A stretch of DNA of 64,000 nt, taken from assembly GCA_036936605.1 (NCBI GenBank), contig JAUPFV010000002.1:314170893-314234892 (forward strand), read 5' to 3'. Source of the DNA: Limnanthes douglasii subsp. nivea. Taxonomy: Eukaryota > Streptophyta > Magnoliopsida > Brassicales > Limnanthaceae. Shown piece by piece: positions 54,279-64,000 of this stretch (position 1 is its first letter; every line of letters begins with the position of its first letter). The notes under the pieces were generated by a model. The model was not told the origin of the DNA and searched no databases. It saw nothing but the letters and a program-made list of their open reading frames with translations. The position numbers and the translations under genes are program-made.

Positions 54279-54960
54279 TCACTCTAAGTAAATTTTGAGA
54301 TGCCTAATGTTGCAAGGATGGGAAAGATCTCTTCTTTCTTTATCTTTTACTTTGTATGTCCCCGACTTAATCTTCTTGTTTACCATGCACGGACCCTCCC
54401 AATTTGGAGCTAACTTTCCCAGTCTCTTTTGTTTTTTATGAAGGAAGACTTTCCTTAGAACTTTATTCCCAACTTTAAATTCTCTTTTTCTGACTTTTGA
54501 TGCATACTGGCTCCCCATTAGAGTCTAATAGTGTAAAGATTTTAATTGCGCCCTCCTTCTCTTTTTTCTATTAGATCCAACTCGGTACGCTTTCATTTGT
54601 CATTGGCCTCCTCGGAATACTTGCTTAACCTGTATGATGGAAACATAGTTTCTGATGGTACTACCGCATCCATTCTATAAACAAGTGCGAAGGACTTGTG
54701 CGTAGCGGTCTGAGGAGTGGTCACGTAAGCCCATAAAACTTTTTGCAGGTAATCTGGCCATTTTACAGACTTACCCTCTAGATTCTTCCGCAGCCCTTCT
54801 AAGATTGTATGATTAGTTACTTCGACCTGGCCATTCGTTTGAGGGTGGAAGGGTGCTTAGAAGCATTGTTGTATCGCTTTGGAAGCACAAATAGCTCGCA
54901 TCTCATTGTTATCGAACTGCGGGCTATTATCCATCGTAATTTTCTTTGATACCCCAAAAT
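54279..54960 (-). pseudogene. pol: Gypsy-2 integrase remnant
   Basis: 54,279-54,518 is the C-terminal part: GSQYASKVRKREFKVGNKVLRKV, APNWEGPCMV and HPCNIRHLKIYLE, parallel to the Gypsy-1 end. To the right, shifted frames hold the ENLEGKSVKWPDYLQKVLWAY-like block and QVEVTNHTIL with the catalytic Glu (about 54,790-54,850), then a PQFDNNEM-like block (about 54,890-54,925). The first catalytic Asp region is lost beyond about 54,960, where sequence resembling the RNase H-integrase linker begins. Confidence 0.75.
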
Positions 54961-55229
54961 GCCGACTATAATATTTCTTATATAATACATCTCTGACTAC
55001 CACATACCCATATGCCTTGAATCATATTCTTTTGGCCATTACTTTATCAATTGGTAATATATCATGGACTAAGAACTCTTGTATCTCACTTCTCCAATAT
55101 TTCACTATAACTGTAGAGATTTGGAAGGCCTCGGTACCTCCTTCAACCAATTCAGACCCCTTAACAATTTATGGACTTTCTTGGATAACTATCGATGGGT
55201 ACTCCTCTGAGTAAGATTCCTTGGCCAAA

Positions 55230-56040
55230 AAATCAGTCACTGAATTCCTTGTCCTATGAACATGTTTGAATCTGATGTCTTCAAAATCTAAGGTTAAAGC
55301 CTTCAAAACCCCCATATATTTTACTAAATGATATTTTCTTGCTTCTGATCGCGCAGAGGCATGTTCACTAGGAGTTGGGAATCGCTTAAACCAGCCAAAG
55401 CTGCTTCATACTCTGCTTCATTTTTTGATGCTTTGAACCCGAGTTGGATAGCTTGATACATCGCAATTACTTCCGCAGATGTCAATTGTACTCCTGCAAC
55501 GCAGCCAGATGACCTTGATCCCCTGTCGGTTGAGACTATCCACTCTGGACCAGATTTTTCTTTATTAATATCCATTTCACTCCGACTAGAATAAAATTCA
55601 ACTAAGAAGTCAGCTACTACTTGTGCTTTCATAGCGGTTCACAGTTCAAATTCAGTATCAAAGTCTCCAAGTTATAATGACCATGTTTTTATTATTCTCG
55701 ATACATCAGGCCTTTGCAGCATGTTCTTCAGCGGAAAATATGTTCGTACTACAATTGAATGAGCCTGAAAGTAGGGCCTCATTTTTCGCGCAGATGTTAC
55801 TAATGCGAGTGCTAACTTTTCTAACTTGAGGTATCGCTTCCCCGCATCCAAAAGACTCTTACTCACGTAGTAGACTCGTCTCGGAAAGCTTGATTCTTCG
55901 CGGACTAAGACTACACTAACCGCAAAATCTAACACGACCAGATAAATTAACAAATTCTCCCCCGGATGTGGCTTTGTCAAGATTTCCAGGAAGGAAAGGT
56001 GTTTTTTTATGTGATGAAAGGCATCCAAACATTCTTGTGT
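55230..56040 (-). pseudogene. pol: Gypsy-2 tandem RNase H remnants
   Basis: 55,672-56,028 carries the first RNase H: LLIYLVVLDFAVSVVLVREE and RYLKLEKLALALV, again without the usual catalytic Asp. 55,324-55,632 carries the archaeal-type RNase H: EWIVSTDRGSRSSG (catalytic Asp kept), KNEAEYEAALAGL (Glu kept) and SDSQLLV, but about 40 residues between the last two blocks are missing relative to Gypsy-1, joining LAGL directly to SDSQ. Confidence 0.75.
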
Positions 56041-57044
56041 CTAAGTAATTTCTTTTCTCAATACATGGAAGAAAGGGGCGCATTTATCCGAGGACCTAGA
56101 TATGAATCTGTTTAATGCTGCAAACCTTCCGACCAGAATTTTCACTTCTTTGATTGTTCTTGGTGAGTCCATAGTTACAGAGCATTTAGCTGTACTAGAT
56201 CAGCTTTGATACCCTATTCGCTGACTATGTAGCCCAAGAATTTTCAGGATCTTACCCCGAACGTACACTTTTCTGGGTTCAACTTTAAATTTATCTTGGC
56301 CAAATTGGCATAAGTTTATTCCAAGTTGGAAAAATGATCCTCATCTCTGAGGTTTTTAACTAGCATGGAATCGATGTAAACTTCCACATTTCTACAATCT
56401 GACTCTCAAAATCTTTGTTTACTAAGCGCTGATATGTTGCCCCAACGTTCTTTAATCCAAACTACATCACGTTGTAGCAGTGCAAACCCCTTCCAGTGAT
56501 AAAAGTTGTACTCTCTTGGTCTATTAGGTCCATCTAGATTTGATTGTACCCAGCATAAGCATCCATAAAGGATAGTAAACGATCTCTGGACGTCGAGTCA
56601 ACCAACTGATGAATTCTAGGGGACCGGGAAAGAATCTTTGGGGCATGCCCTGTTCAGATCAGTAAAGGCCACACACATCCGCCACTTGTCGTTTATATTT
56701 TTTACTAAGACTAGGTCGGCCGTCAACAAAGGGTACTGTGACTCACGGATGTGGCCCACTTTTGTCAGACGGTCCACATCTACCATTATCACTTAAGCTT
56801 TTTCTTGAGAAAAGGATCTTATCTTCTAGATAATCGGACGAACATTGTTCTGTATTGCTAAACCGTAACAGATAATATATGTTGGGACCCCTGTTACATC
56901 TTTTGTGCACCAAGCAAACAAATGTAATTTGTTAGAAAGAAATTTGAGTAAACTTTCTTTTACCTCTTGAGATAGCCTTGTTCCAATCTTGAAACCTTTA
57001 CCTGGGCAAAAGACATGATCCTCAAAACCCTCATCAGGGACCAT
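56041..57044 (-). pseudogene. pol: Gypsy-2 reverse transcriptase remnant
   Basis: 56,826-57,044 is the N-terminal linker (ESLLKFLSNKLHLFAWC.KDVTGVP). Shifted frames then give DRLTKVGHIRESQYPLLTADLVLVK, KWRMCVAFTDLNRACPKDSFPVP and, near 56,360-56,400, VEVYIDSMLVKNL, in which YIDD has become YIDS. That loss and the stops make it inactive. Confidence 0.75.
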
Positions 57045-57277
57045 AAACTTGGGGGACTCCCTCCGATTTTCAACAAGATCGAATCTGCGGGAGACCCATC
57101 TTATTGTTATTCATTTTCAGATCCAACCCCCTTCACGTGCTTGGGGGCCAACATTGCTATGTAACATTCCATGGCCATATTTTGACTACTTCTTACCGTT
57201 ACGACATTGCAACCTACCACATACTTCAAACATTGATGAACAGTAGATAACACGACATGCATCTTAGACAACCAAGA

Positions 57278-57859
57278 TCAAGATCTTCTGAATATAGCCT
57301 TGTATGATGTGGGAGTATCCACCGCTAAAAACAGTACTGTCATTATCTTCTTGAATGGCCCTCGGCCTAACTCTACCATTCCTTCAAACTCTATGACTAT
57401 ATCGGTCGTTGCTCCGGTGAACCCCATTATCGTCCGGTCAGATCGCAAGATTGTCGTTGGGTTCTTTACTTGGCTATAGGTTGACATAAACATTATGTTA
57501 GCGGAACTCCCTGTATCAATCAAAAAAATTCTTAACTCATTTCCCGCTATCTCCGCTCCGATCACCACTACATCCTCTTGCGGACCAGCTATGTCTCTGA
57601 TGTCATCATCTTTGAACCAAAGAATCGGGGATGGGTGCATGTATAGGTGTGATGAGGCTCCTACTTCCAACTGTACCGCCAGACTAACAATGTGTCTCTT
57701 CCGAGAATAGTTTGATACTCCTGCCACTGTGTCCCCACCAAAAATAGTTATTGATTCAAAAGACGTACATAATTCACTAACCTCTCCTCTAGCAATTGGC
57801 TCTTCAACCATGTTAAAGGCATCAACAAATTCTTCATCAACCTCTTTGGATATCATCAT
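57278..57859 (-). pseudogene. gag: Gypsy-2 aspartic protease region
   Basis: 193 open codons. SFESITIFGGDTVAG, SRKRHIVSLAVQLE and DIRDIAGPQEDVVVIGAEIAGNEL are shared block by block with Gypsy-1, followed by the protease motif LIDTGSSANIMF with the catalytic Asp. The end CYNAILGRSW is SYKAIFRRS here. This is the best preserved part of Gypsy-2. Confidence 0.85.
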
Positions 57860-57868
57860 AGTACCATC

Positions 57869-58825
57869 TTATTTAGGAACAGCTTCTTGTTTTGGTGCTA
57901 CCGTGGAATTAGTTTTCACTAAATCAATTAACTTTCCATTCTCTATCAGATATTTGACCTCTTTCTTTAATGCCACGAAATCTTTCGTATCATGCCCGAT
58001 ATCTTCATGAAATTGACAATATTTATTTTTCCTATGCTCCCTTGGAGGCTGTAACCAGAAAGGCTTGTGAAAATGCACATTTCCATGTGCTTTCCCGAAA
58101 ATGGTTGATACACACTCGGTTAACTCGGCATAAGGAGCAGGTCGGACCCATCTGTTAGGTATGGGTCTAACATATTGCTGACATACTTGTCTTGGCGGTG
58201 CATATTGTTGATTGTGTATTGCCCGTTGAGAAGTTTGGCTTGTTGCTTGAACTAGTCCTCGTGGTCGGACAGTTGTAGTTGGCTGTGAAACTTGCGGTCA
58301 GACATTCACCATTGTACGAGATGTGATCAAGGTTGGATCATGATAAAATTGAGTCATTGACTCTATCTTCGAGGCCCTAGTTTCTTCAACTAAAATTCGC
58401 CTCTCTAACAAAGCTCGAAATGTCATGGCATGTGTCTTTGCGATATTGTCCTTCATCACCCTCGGAAGCAAACCCATTCGGAAGGCGGCCAACGCTACCT
58501 TGTCTTCACAAAAATTCATATTCGTCTTCACCAAAATAAAGCATTCAGTGTACTATTTTAAACTTTCTCCAACTTTCTTCCTACAGTAGATCATGGTATC
58601 CCCACTCGCACAAAATTTCTTGCTTCTGACATAATGTTGTCGGAACATACTCCAAAACATACCAAAGTTTTTAATGCACCCCTAAGGTAGACGATTATAC
58701 CATTTGGATGCAGCATTCCTGAAGGTTCGGGAGAACGCCCTGCACAGTAGATTGTCGTCATGATCATAATTGATCATAAAGTTCTTCAATCTCTCAATGT
58801 GGTTGTTTGGATCATGAGTCATGTA
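57869..58825 (-). pseudogene. gag: Gypsy-2 Gag remnant, cut by Gypsy-3
   Basis: The zinc finger at 57,869-58,078 reads CQFHEDIGHDTKDF, with the last ligand Cys changed to Phe. 58,298-58,534 has the gag helix block KVALAAFRMGLLPRVM. Farther right, interrupted by two stops, come ASKWYNRLP and DPNNHIERLKNFMINYDHDDNLLCRAF, the start of the gag domain. Homology to Gypsy-1 ends at about 58,829, exactly where the Gypsy-3 LTR starts; the first 210 or so residues are beyond that insertion. Confidence 0.8.
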
Positions 58826-59135
58826 TGGTGAGTTTAGTTATTAAGAATGGTGTCTTAGGAAGAATTAATATGTGAATTCTAGACAAAGAAAGAAAGAGAT
58901 AGTTTTTCTATAGAGAAAGTCAAAGATCAATTGAGTAAGATAAAAAATGTTCAACTTGTTTATTAGTTCAGCCTTGCCCTTTATATAAAGGCGCTAAGAC
59001 TTAGCCTTAAACTGTGAACGGTTACACAAAAAAGGGTAAATTACCCTTAGTCCTCAATAATTTTACATAGTTATAATTGTTCTCCTAAACTTACAATATT
59101 TACATTTTAGTCCTTAAAGTCCTACTTATATATCA
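58826..59135 (-). repeat. 3' LTR of Gypsy-3
   Basis: TGGTGAGTTTAG...ATATATCA on the + strand, 310 bp. The left edge is where Gypsy-2 gag homology stops; the right edge is set by the shared polypurine core. A CTTTATATAAAGG box (58,979-58,991) suits the element's own promoter. The partner LTR is outside the window. Confidence 0.65.
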
Positions 59136-59150
59136 GTAGCCCCCCTTAGT
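59136..59150 (-). other. Polypurine tract of Gypsy-3
   Basis: The minus strand reads ACTAAGGGGGGCTAC before TGATATATAAG; same core as the other two elements. Confidence 0.7.
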
Positions 59151-59546
59151 TCTAATGTCACTAAATGAATGAGAACTAAATGTCTTTGAATACTCAAATA
59201 AGTCGTATCAGTTGTTGTGATTGAAAACTCGAAGCAAAAAACTTCATATAAAACTCAAAGTCCAAAACTAATTAGAAGATGAGGGTTCGAAGTCAAACAC
59301 ACTCCTTGAATCATTATGGAAGCACGTTCAAAACATAGTCATCAAATTCAAACTGGAGAATGATAATCTTAGAATGTCATCGAAAGTATATACAAATGTA
59401 ACTGTTTGAATTCATCATAATTGTCTAGCTACTAGATCCATAGCTAGCTTACTAGTCTGACAGTCGAACTCTTAAGTTTTTCACCGCTCTGTATTTTGTC
59501 CTATCATCATATAGTCATTTCCACTTCTACATATCTTTTTATCTTT

Positions 59547-59555
59547 CTATAAATT
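59547..59555 (+). promoter_or_regulatory. TATA box of the Gypsy-3 antisense gene (CTATAAATT)
   Basis: 412 nt inside the LTR, context TCTTTCTATAAATTC. Third occurrence of the conserved arrangement. Confidence 0.5.
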
Positions 59556-59629
59556 CATCAGTAGCCTCAATTTTAATTCTCACAATACAAATACCTTGAG
59601 AGAAAACTTAAACCCTTGGCTACCTTCAA

Positions 59630-62069
59630 CATGTTCTTCAGCTTTCTCAGCGTCTTCATCAGAAAACTCAAACTTTACGATTAAAACCCATGTTCTCCAA
59701 TCAATCTTCATCTAGTTTATGACAAAAATTTCTAAAGCTATGAAAAACCACTTATTATGATAATTTTGATCCAACTAAAATACGTGCTTTTTACCTTCTC
59801 CTATAACCAAATAATGCCCTTTTTCTAAAGTTCAAACGCCTAAAAAACCTCAAGCCTCTTCTTCTCAAATCAAAATTTTTCCTCTAATTAGTGAAGAATC
59901 AAACAAATCTTCCTCAAAACAGATCTCAAATACTCCCTCCTCGACTCATCCTTCAACTAAAAAGAGAAAAATGTTTATATCTGTGAGAGATGATTCAGAT
60001 GTTATTTCAATTATTTCCTCATCGAATCCAACCACGCTGTCTCCTCCTCGAAGAGAGATAGCTGCTGAAATTCCTTTCTCTAAACAAAATCCATCTAAAA
60101 ATCATCCTCTAACGAAATATATGACTCATCGGAAGCCGAAATTCCATTGCCTCAAGAAAATCCTCCCAAAACAAGAGGTGAAGCATCTGAAGCCAATGAA
60201 GCTGATTCTAAGGCTACTAGATCTAATAATGATACAGAATCTGATAATAGGGACTCATGGACTACTGCAGAAAAGAAAGTTTGCAAGCCTAAAAAAAAGA
60301 AATAATCGAGCTTTGTTTCCGATAAAGAGAGGGATTCCATTGGTAGAAATTTGAGAGGTTTTGATACTGACTATATTATCGAACTGAAAAAGGTTCCATA
60401 TATATATTACCAAGAGAGTCAAGCATCAGACTTAAAGAAGTAGTGGGGAATGAAAGAGAACATCATTGTTTAACTACCTCAGAAAGGAGAGATTCTCGTA
60501 GACTGCAAAGATGATGAATTGGTGGTCTATAATGAAATCATCAATTGGGGTCTTCGATTCCCACTGGATCCTTTGATTATGGAGTACTTCAAACTTCTCA
60601 ACCTATGCCCTATTAAAGTGACACTGAATCAATGGTTCACTCTCATGTCTGTGATTATGGCATCTCGGTTGTCCAAGATTCCTATCGGTATCAAGGACTT
60701 CATCTCTCTGACCAATTTATCAAAAAGGTCTGAAGCTCCCATTCGACTACCTTACTTTAGTCGATGATTTAAAAATCATGATGATGTTTCTATAAGCAAA
60801 TAAACTTTGGAAACAAAAGTTCATTTTTATCTCTGGAGCATGGGAGAACGACAAAGAAATATCTGAACAAACCCATCAAAACTAAATCCCATCTGGAGAA
60901 GTTATCGTAAGTTCTTCGAATATTACTTACTTTAAGATAAATCTCTGTTGTCTTCCTCGTTTATTAATTATTTGTATAATTATTTCAAAAAAATTGAGGC
61001 GATATGATATTCTTCGGCCAACAACAAAGGACGTTTTCAAGAACCTTACTGTTTGATCCGAAAAAGAGTGGAAAAACACTTTCCACACTACCTTCCAACC
61101 GATCAACTTTCTCAACTCCCATATCTTTTCGATCACAACAGGAGCCTTGCCTCCTCGAAAGTTAATGAGCGAACCTAATCCTCACCATGCTTGTAAAATG
61201 TTAGTTCAACCTGATTGCAAGTTATTCCTCCCTATCCGCAACAGATCGAAAAGTCACCTGCCTCGGAAGAAAAAAGGAAAGGCAAAAATAGAAAAGAAAA
61301 ATAAAAAGGCAACTAGCACATCTAATGCTAACTCTTCCACACAACCAAAACCAACACCTCGCAAGAGAAAAGCAGGAGAACAAACTCTTTCACCCATCGA
61401 AGAAGACGAGCGGGAACCTTCTTTGCAGAAAAAGAAAGCTTCTAGGAATCCTCATGGAACGAAAAAGAAATAGTTCAAAATCATTGAATATGCATTGGCC
61501 GATGAAGAAGAAATCACAACTGTTGAAAATCAGCAAAATCCTCATCTCGAAGAGCAAACGACCAATAATGAGGCTCTGATCATCATCGAAGATAACGCTG
61601 ATGAAAGGAATCAAAACACTGACCACTTCAACCCTAACAGCTTTATCAAAACCAACGAATCACAAGAGCTTTCTGGAGAAGACGATCATGCCTTTCAAGA
61701 TATTCAAACTCGTATACGTCACTTCGGGAAAATAACGACCATCGACGCGTCTGCAGAAATCATGTATCCCTTTGTTACAACTACTATTTTTCACATGATT
61801 CCTCGTCCTAGTTCAACAGATTTTCCTCCTCCTCCACCTAATCGTGAAATCCTAGTTGCTCCCCAACCATTTGTGAATCTCGATGCTGCAGAAAAAAAAT
61901 ACTTGCTTCCCAAGTCGAGGCTCCGAAAGATCATTTGAAGCAATTGGCCCAAGATATGATCGGCTACAAAGGACTTGCCGAAGATGAAAAAAAACTTAGG
62001 GTAAATTTTCCAGGCAAGGTAGTCGAGGAACTCCACATGTTCGAGTTAGCAAGGTCCAGGCTTATCTGA
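59630..62069 (+). pseudogene. Antisense gene of Gypsy-3 ('putative gypsy-type transposon' family), decayed
   Basis: N-terminal Ser/Lys/Pro-rich part at about 59,850-60,354 in changing frames. The core at 60,360-60,906 reads LKKVPYIYYQES...*WGMKENI, then NEIINWGLRFPLDPLIMEYFKLLNLCPIKV, VIMASRLSKIP and, after a shift, KFIFISGAWEND, parallel to Gypsy-1 block by block. An intron with donor TATC|GTAAGT starts at 60,907. Exon 2 (from about 61,000) has EWKNTFHTTFQPINF, then a Lys-rich NLS-like stretch (KKKGKAKIEKKNKK, about 61,275) and an acidic part (61,495-61,938). The last frame ends MFELARSRLI-stop at 62,067-62,069. The long coiled coil of Gypsy-1 is much shorter here. Confidence 0.7.
60907..60999 (+). 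other. Intron in the Gypsy-3 antisense gene
   Basis: 93 nt, GTAAGT to TTGAG, at the codon homologous to the Gypsy-1 intron and of almost equal length (94 nt). The donor hexamer and the preceding ATC are identical to Gypsy-1 while the intron interior is not. Confidence 0.6.
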
Positions 62070-62850
62070 GGTGCCCTCTTTATGATAAGTCATTTTCGAA
62101 CAACACATTTTGCCGAAAATAGATGGCAAACTAGAACCCTGCTTATTATACTTCATTGAATTACTCTAATTGACAAATGTTTGCTTATTTTTCGTTTTTA
62201 TCATACTCATAAATTATTCGATGTTAACAATCCTAAAATAGGTTTGATAACTTTTTAAATATAACTCCTTAAATATGATAATGTACTTCGAAATTCACAC
62301 AATATATAACTACAAATTATAAGTATACCACTTCGAATACCTCAGTGTATTTATTGAACGTTGCACTTCGAAAAATCATGGCATGTCTGGTGGACGTTGC
62401 ACTAGGAAAAAACACAATGCATTATTGAGCATTGCACTTTGCAAAAATCACAGTGTATTTATTGAACATAGTACCTCGAAAATGGTTGTTTCTTCGAAAA
62501 GTGTACTAAACACTTCGGAACATTCTACTCTTAACCAACCTCAAAGATAATCAGTCTTTGATAAGTTGTTGAGCTAGTTTTTAATAAGCACTTGTAAACA
62601 ACCATTGGCCAAAAATGTGTTTTATTGATAATATTGAATATATACATATTGCCTCATTAAAACCTTCATAGGCCAACAGGGTAAGAAAAAAATGCGTCAT
62701 TCAATAGTAAAAATAAAAAATACAAAGACAAATATATTCCCAATGAAGCTTCTAATGTTGTGTATTACATGGGTGCTAAAGCATCCTCCCTTCAAAATCA
62801 CAAAGGCGATAAGACCATGGCTTTATCCTCTCAACAACCATATAAGACCC
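62070..62850. other. Gypsy-3 spacer with tandem repeats and a conserved block
   Basis: About 62,330-62,490 holds three to four copies of a 50-70-bp unit based on GTATTTATTGAACGTTGCAC and TTCGAAAAATCA. At 62,652-62,700 CCTCATTAAAACCTTCATAG and CAACAGGGTAAGAAA repeat the block at 54,184 of Gypsy-2. No coding potential. Confidence 0.6.
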
Positions 62851-62853
62851 TTC

Positions 62854-63600
62854 TCAATTTGGAGCCATTTTTCCAAGGATTTTCTCCTTTGTATGTAAGA
62901 ACACTTTTCTCAACACTTTATCACCTTCTTTAAATTTTCTTCTTTTCACCTTCGAATCATATCTATTTCTCATAAGAATTTGATAATGGATTATATTCAA
63001 ATGAGCTCGAACTTTTTTCTCCTCAATTAAATCCAAATTCATCCTTTTAACTTCATCATTGTATATTTTATAATATTGATTTATCCTAAAACATGACATC
63101 GTAGATTCTATGGTGATGACTGCATCCATTCAATATGCTAAGGCAAAATAAGTTTCTTTTGTAGCTTCCCTAAGAGTTTTCTGATAAGCCCAAAGCACCT
63201 CTTCCAATAAACTTGATCACATCTTTTGCCTTTGAATTCCTTTCGGCATGCAAAATGAAGCCATCTTTTTATTATTAAATTGAGCTCCATTATCTGTCGT
63301 AATTCTCTGAAGAACTCCAAAACGACAACAAATACTATTTACAATAAACTTGATCACATCTTTTGCCTTTGTTCCTGATAGTGGTTCTGCCTCGGCCCAT
63401 TTTGTAAAATAATCCACTACTAAAATTATCATTTGCCTTCCTCCAGAATCTATTGGCAAAGGCCCCACTAGATCAATCCCCCATCTATCAAATGGTATAA
63501 CCTCGGTTATAGATATAAGTGGCACTGCCGGCCTATGAATAGCATAAGGAAATCTTTGACAAGTATCACAACTTCGAACTAAATTCGTACCATTATCCAT
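62854..63600 (-). pseudogene. pol: Gypsy-3 integrase remnant with internal rearrangement
   Basis: 63,217-63,600 gives CDTCQRF (end of the zinc finger), RWGIDLVGPLPIDSGG (first catalytic Asp; the Trp lost in Gypsy-1 is present here), and TTDNGAQFNN (second Asp). Right after FCMPKGIQ the sequence jumps, through a repeated 30-bp segment, to a region equivalent to the LLGYRKT block, so the part with the catalytic Glu is missing. 62,854-63,129 continues with MDAVITIEST, HLNIIHYQILMRNRYDSKVKRRKF and KVLRKVFLHTKEKILGKMAPN. Confidence 0.8.
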
Positions 63601-64000
63601 GATTGTAGGCCAATAGAATCCCGCAAGTAAAACTCGTCATGATAAAGCTTTCAACCCGCAATGAGATGGCCCTTCTCCATCATGCAAGCTTGATAACACC
63701 TTCTATGATTATTTCTTTCCTATACATTGTAACAATGGCTTGCTTAATGCCTTTTTATACAATATTCCATCTTACACTATATATCTAGAGGCTTTACCTC
63801 TCAACTTTTTTGCCAACCTCGTATCATCTGGTAATGTTCCTTGAGTTAAAAAATTAAGAATATTTGCTCGCCAATTGCCTCGAATAGCCTCAGATGTGAC
63901 AAAAAACTCATCTATACATTCGCATTAACTAGATTAAGTAATAATTGAAGGGTTTTAGTATAGCAAAAACCAAGGATATTCCTCCTTATAAACAATATTT
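63601..64000 (-). pseudogene. pol: Gypsy-3 integrase zinc finger and upstream linker (runs off the window)
   Basis: Minus-strand frames give a LHDGEGPSHCG-like block and a VLLAGFYWPTIM block just before 63,600 (HHCC finger), and farther right the RNase H-integrase linker. Equivalent to about 26,230-26,640 in Gypsy-1. Stops are present. Confidence 0.65.

Larger units (their letters stand above)
49749..58825 (-). mobile_element. Gypsy-2: decayed Tat-like Ty3/gypsy element, interrupted by Gypsy-3
   Basis: Left to right: 3' LTR (49,749-50,174), polypurine tract, CTATAAAT box, MITE, antisense gene (51,163-53,709), then on the minus strand integrase, archaeal-type RNase H, RNase H, RT, protease and gag, cut inside gag at 58,825 where Gypsy-3 starts. 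Layout and protein motifs parallel Gypsy-1 throughout at lower identity. The 5' LTR is not in the window (it should lie beyond Gypsy-3). Stops and active-site changes in nearly every domain show long decay. Confidence 0.85.
58826..64000 (-). mobile_element. Gypsy-3: decayed Tat-like Ty3/gypsy element, runs off the window
   Basis: Inserted in the gag of Gypsy-2. Left to right: 3' LTR (58,826-59,135), polypurine tract, CTATAAAT box, antisense gene (about 59,630-62,069), spacer with repeats, then integrase and the integrase zinc finger on the minus strand, continuing past 64,000. The remaining pol, gag and 5' LTR are outside. Frames are broken, but less compactly than in Gypsy-2. Confidence 0.82.

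Noticed and set aside
1..64000. tRNA, rRNA or other structured RNA genes
   Set aside because: The only tRNA-like strings are primer-binding sites next to LTRs; no cloverleaf with A and B boxes was recognised by eye.

Overview
This window looks like a transposon-saturated, AT-rich stretch of a plant (probably dicot) nuclear chromosome. The reasons are nested Ty1/copia and Ty3/gypsy LTR retrotransposons of plant-specific lineages, Mutator-like (MULE) transposase relics (one with an OTU protease domain), a foldback MITE, GT-AG introns with GTAAGT donors, and a lone exon of a plant type-B response regulator. I see no intact host gene, no rRNA or tRNA gene and nothing bacterial. All functional readings are by eye from translated motifs; no database was searched.

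Layout. 0.19-1.6 kb: decayed MULE transposase (+). 4.1-8.2 kb: decayed copia element, copy A (-). 8.2-11.3 kb: decayed TNT1-like copia element (+). 11.7-16.6 kb: a young copia element, 'Copia-1' (-), with LTRs differing at 1 of 321 positions but a broken reading frame. 17.3-17.4 kb: type-B ARR receiver exon. 18.1-18.3 kb: TATA box plus a 39-codon ORF. 20.0-20.97 and 31.53-31.8 kb: an OTU-type MULE (+) split by 'Gypsy-1' (20,969-31,527, -), which has LTRs, a 5-bp target duplication AAATG, and gag-PR-RT-RH-aRH-INT in one frame with two in-frame stops. 32.7-33 kb: copia RNase H tail (+). 33.9-38.8 kb: old copia element 'Copia-F' (-) with two diverged LTRs. 40.9-42.4 and 43.5-44.3 kb: copia RT relics (-). 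45.2-49.7 kb: copia copy B (same family as A), truncated by 'Gypsy-2' (49,749-58,825, -). Gypsy-2 is itself interrupted inside gag by 'Gypsy-3' (58,826 to the window end, -). A 440-bp MITE sits in Gypsy-2.

The most interesting system is shared by the three gypsy elements, which belong to the Tat-like group with two RNase H domains. Each carries, between the end of pol and the 3' LTR, a gene on the strand opposite to gag-pol. In all three it lies behind a CTATAAAT box about 330-410 nt inside the LTR. It encodes a Ser/Lys-rich N-terminus, a conserved core resembling the family called 'putative gypsy type transposon', and an acidic C-terminal half that is coiled-coil in Gypsy-1 and, in part, Gypsy-2. 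The reading frame is interrupted at the same place by a short intron of about 93-100 nt. In Gypsy-1 the inferred splice restores the frame exactly. An intron on this strand cannot be spliced out of the genomic (gag-pol) RNA, which would explain why it persists through retrotransposition. Extra antisense ORFs are known in plant Tat-group elements; the conserved promoter-plus-intron arrangement in three divergent copies within one window is what deserves checking.

Order of events inferred from nesting: copia B, then Gypsy-2, then Gypsy-3 in the right half; MULE, then Gypsy-1 in the middle. Gypsy-1 and Copia-1 are the youngest insertions by LTR identity.
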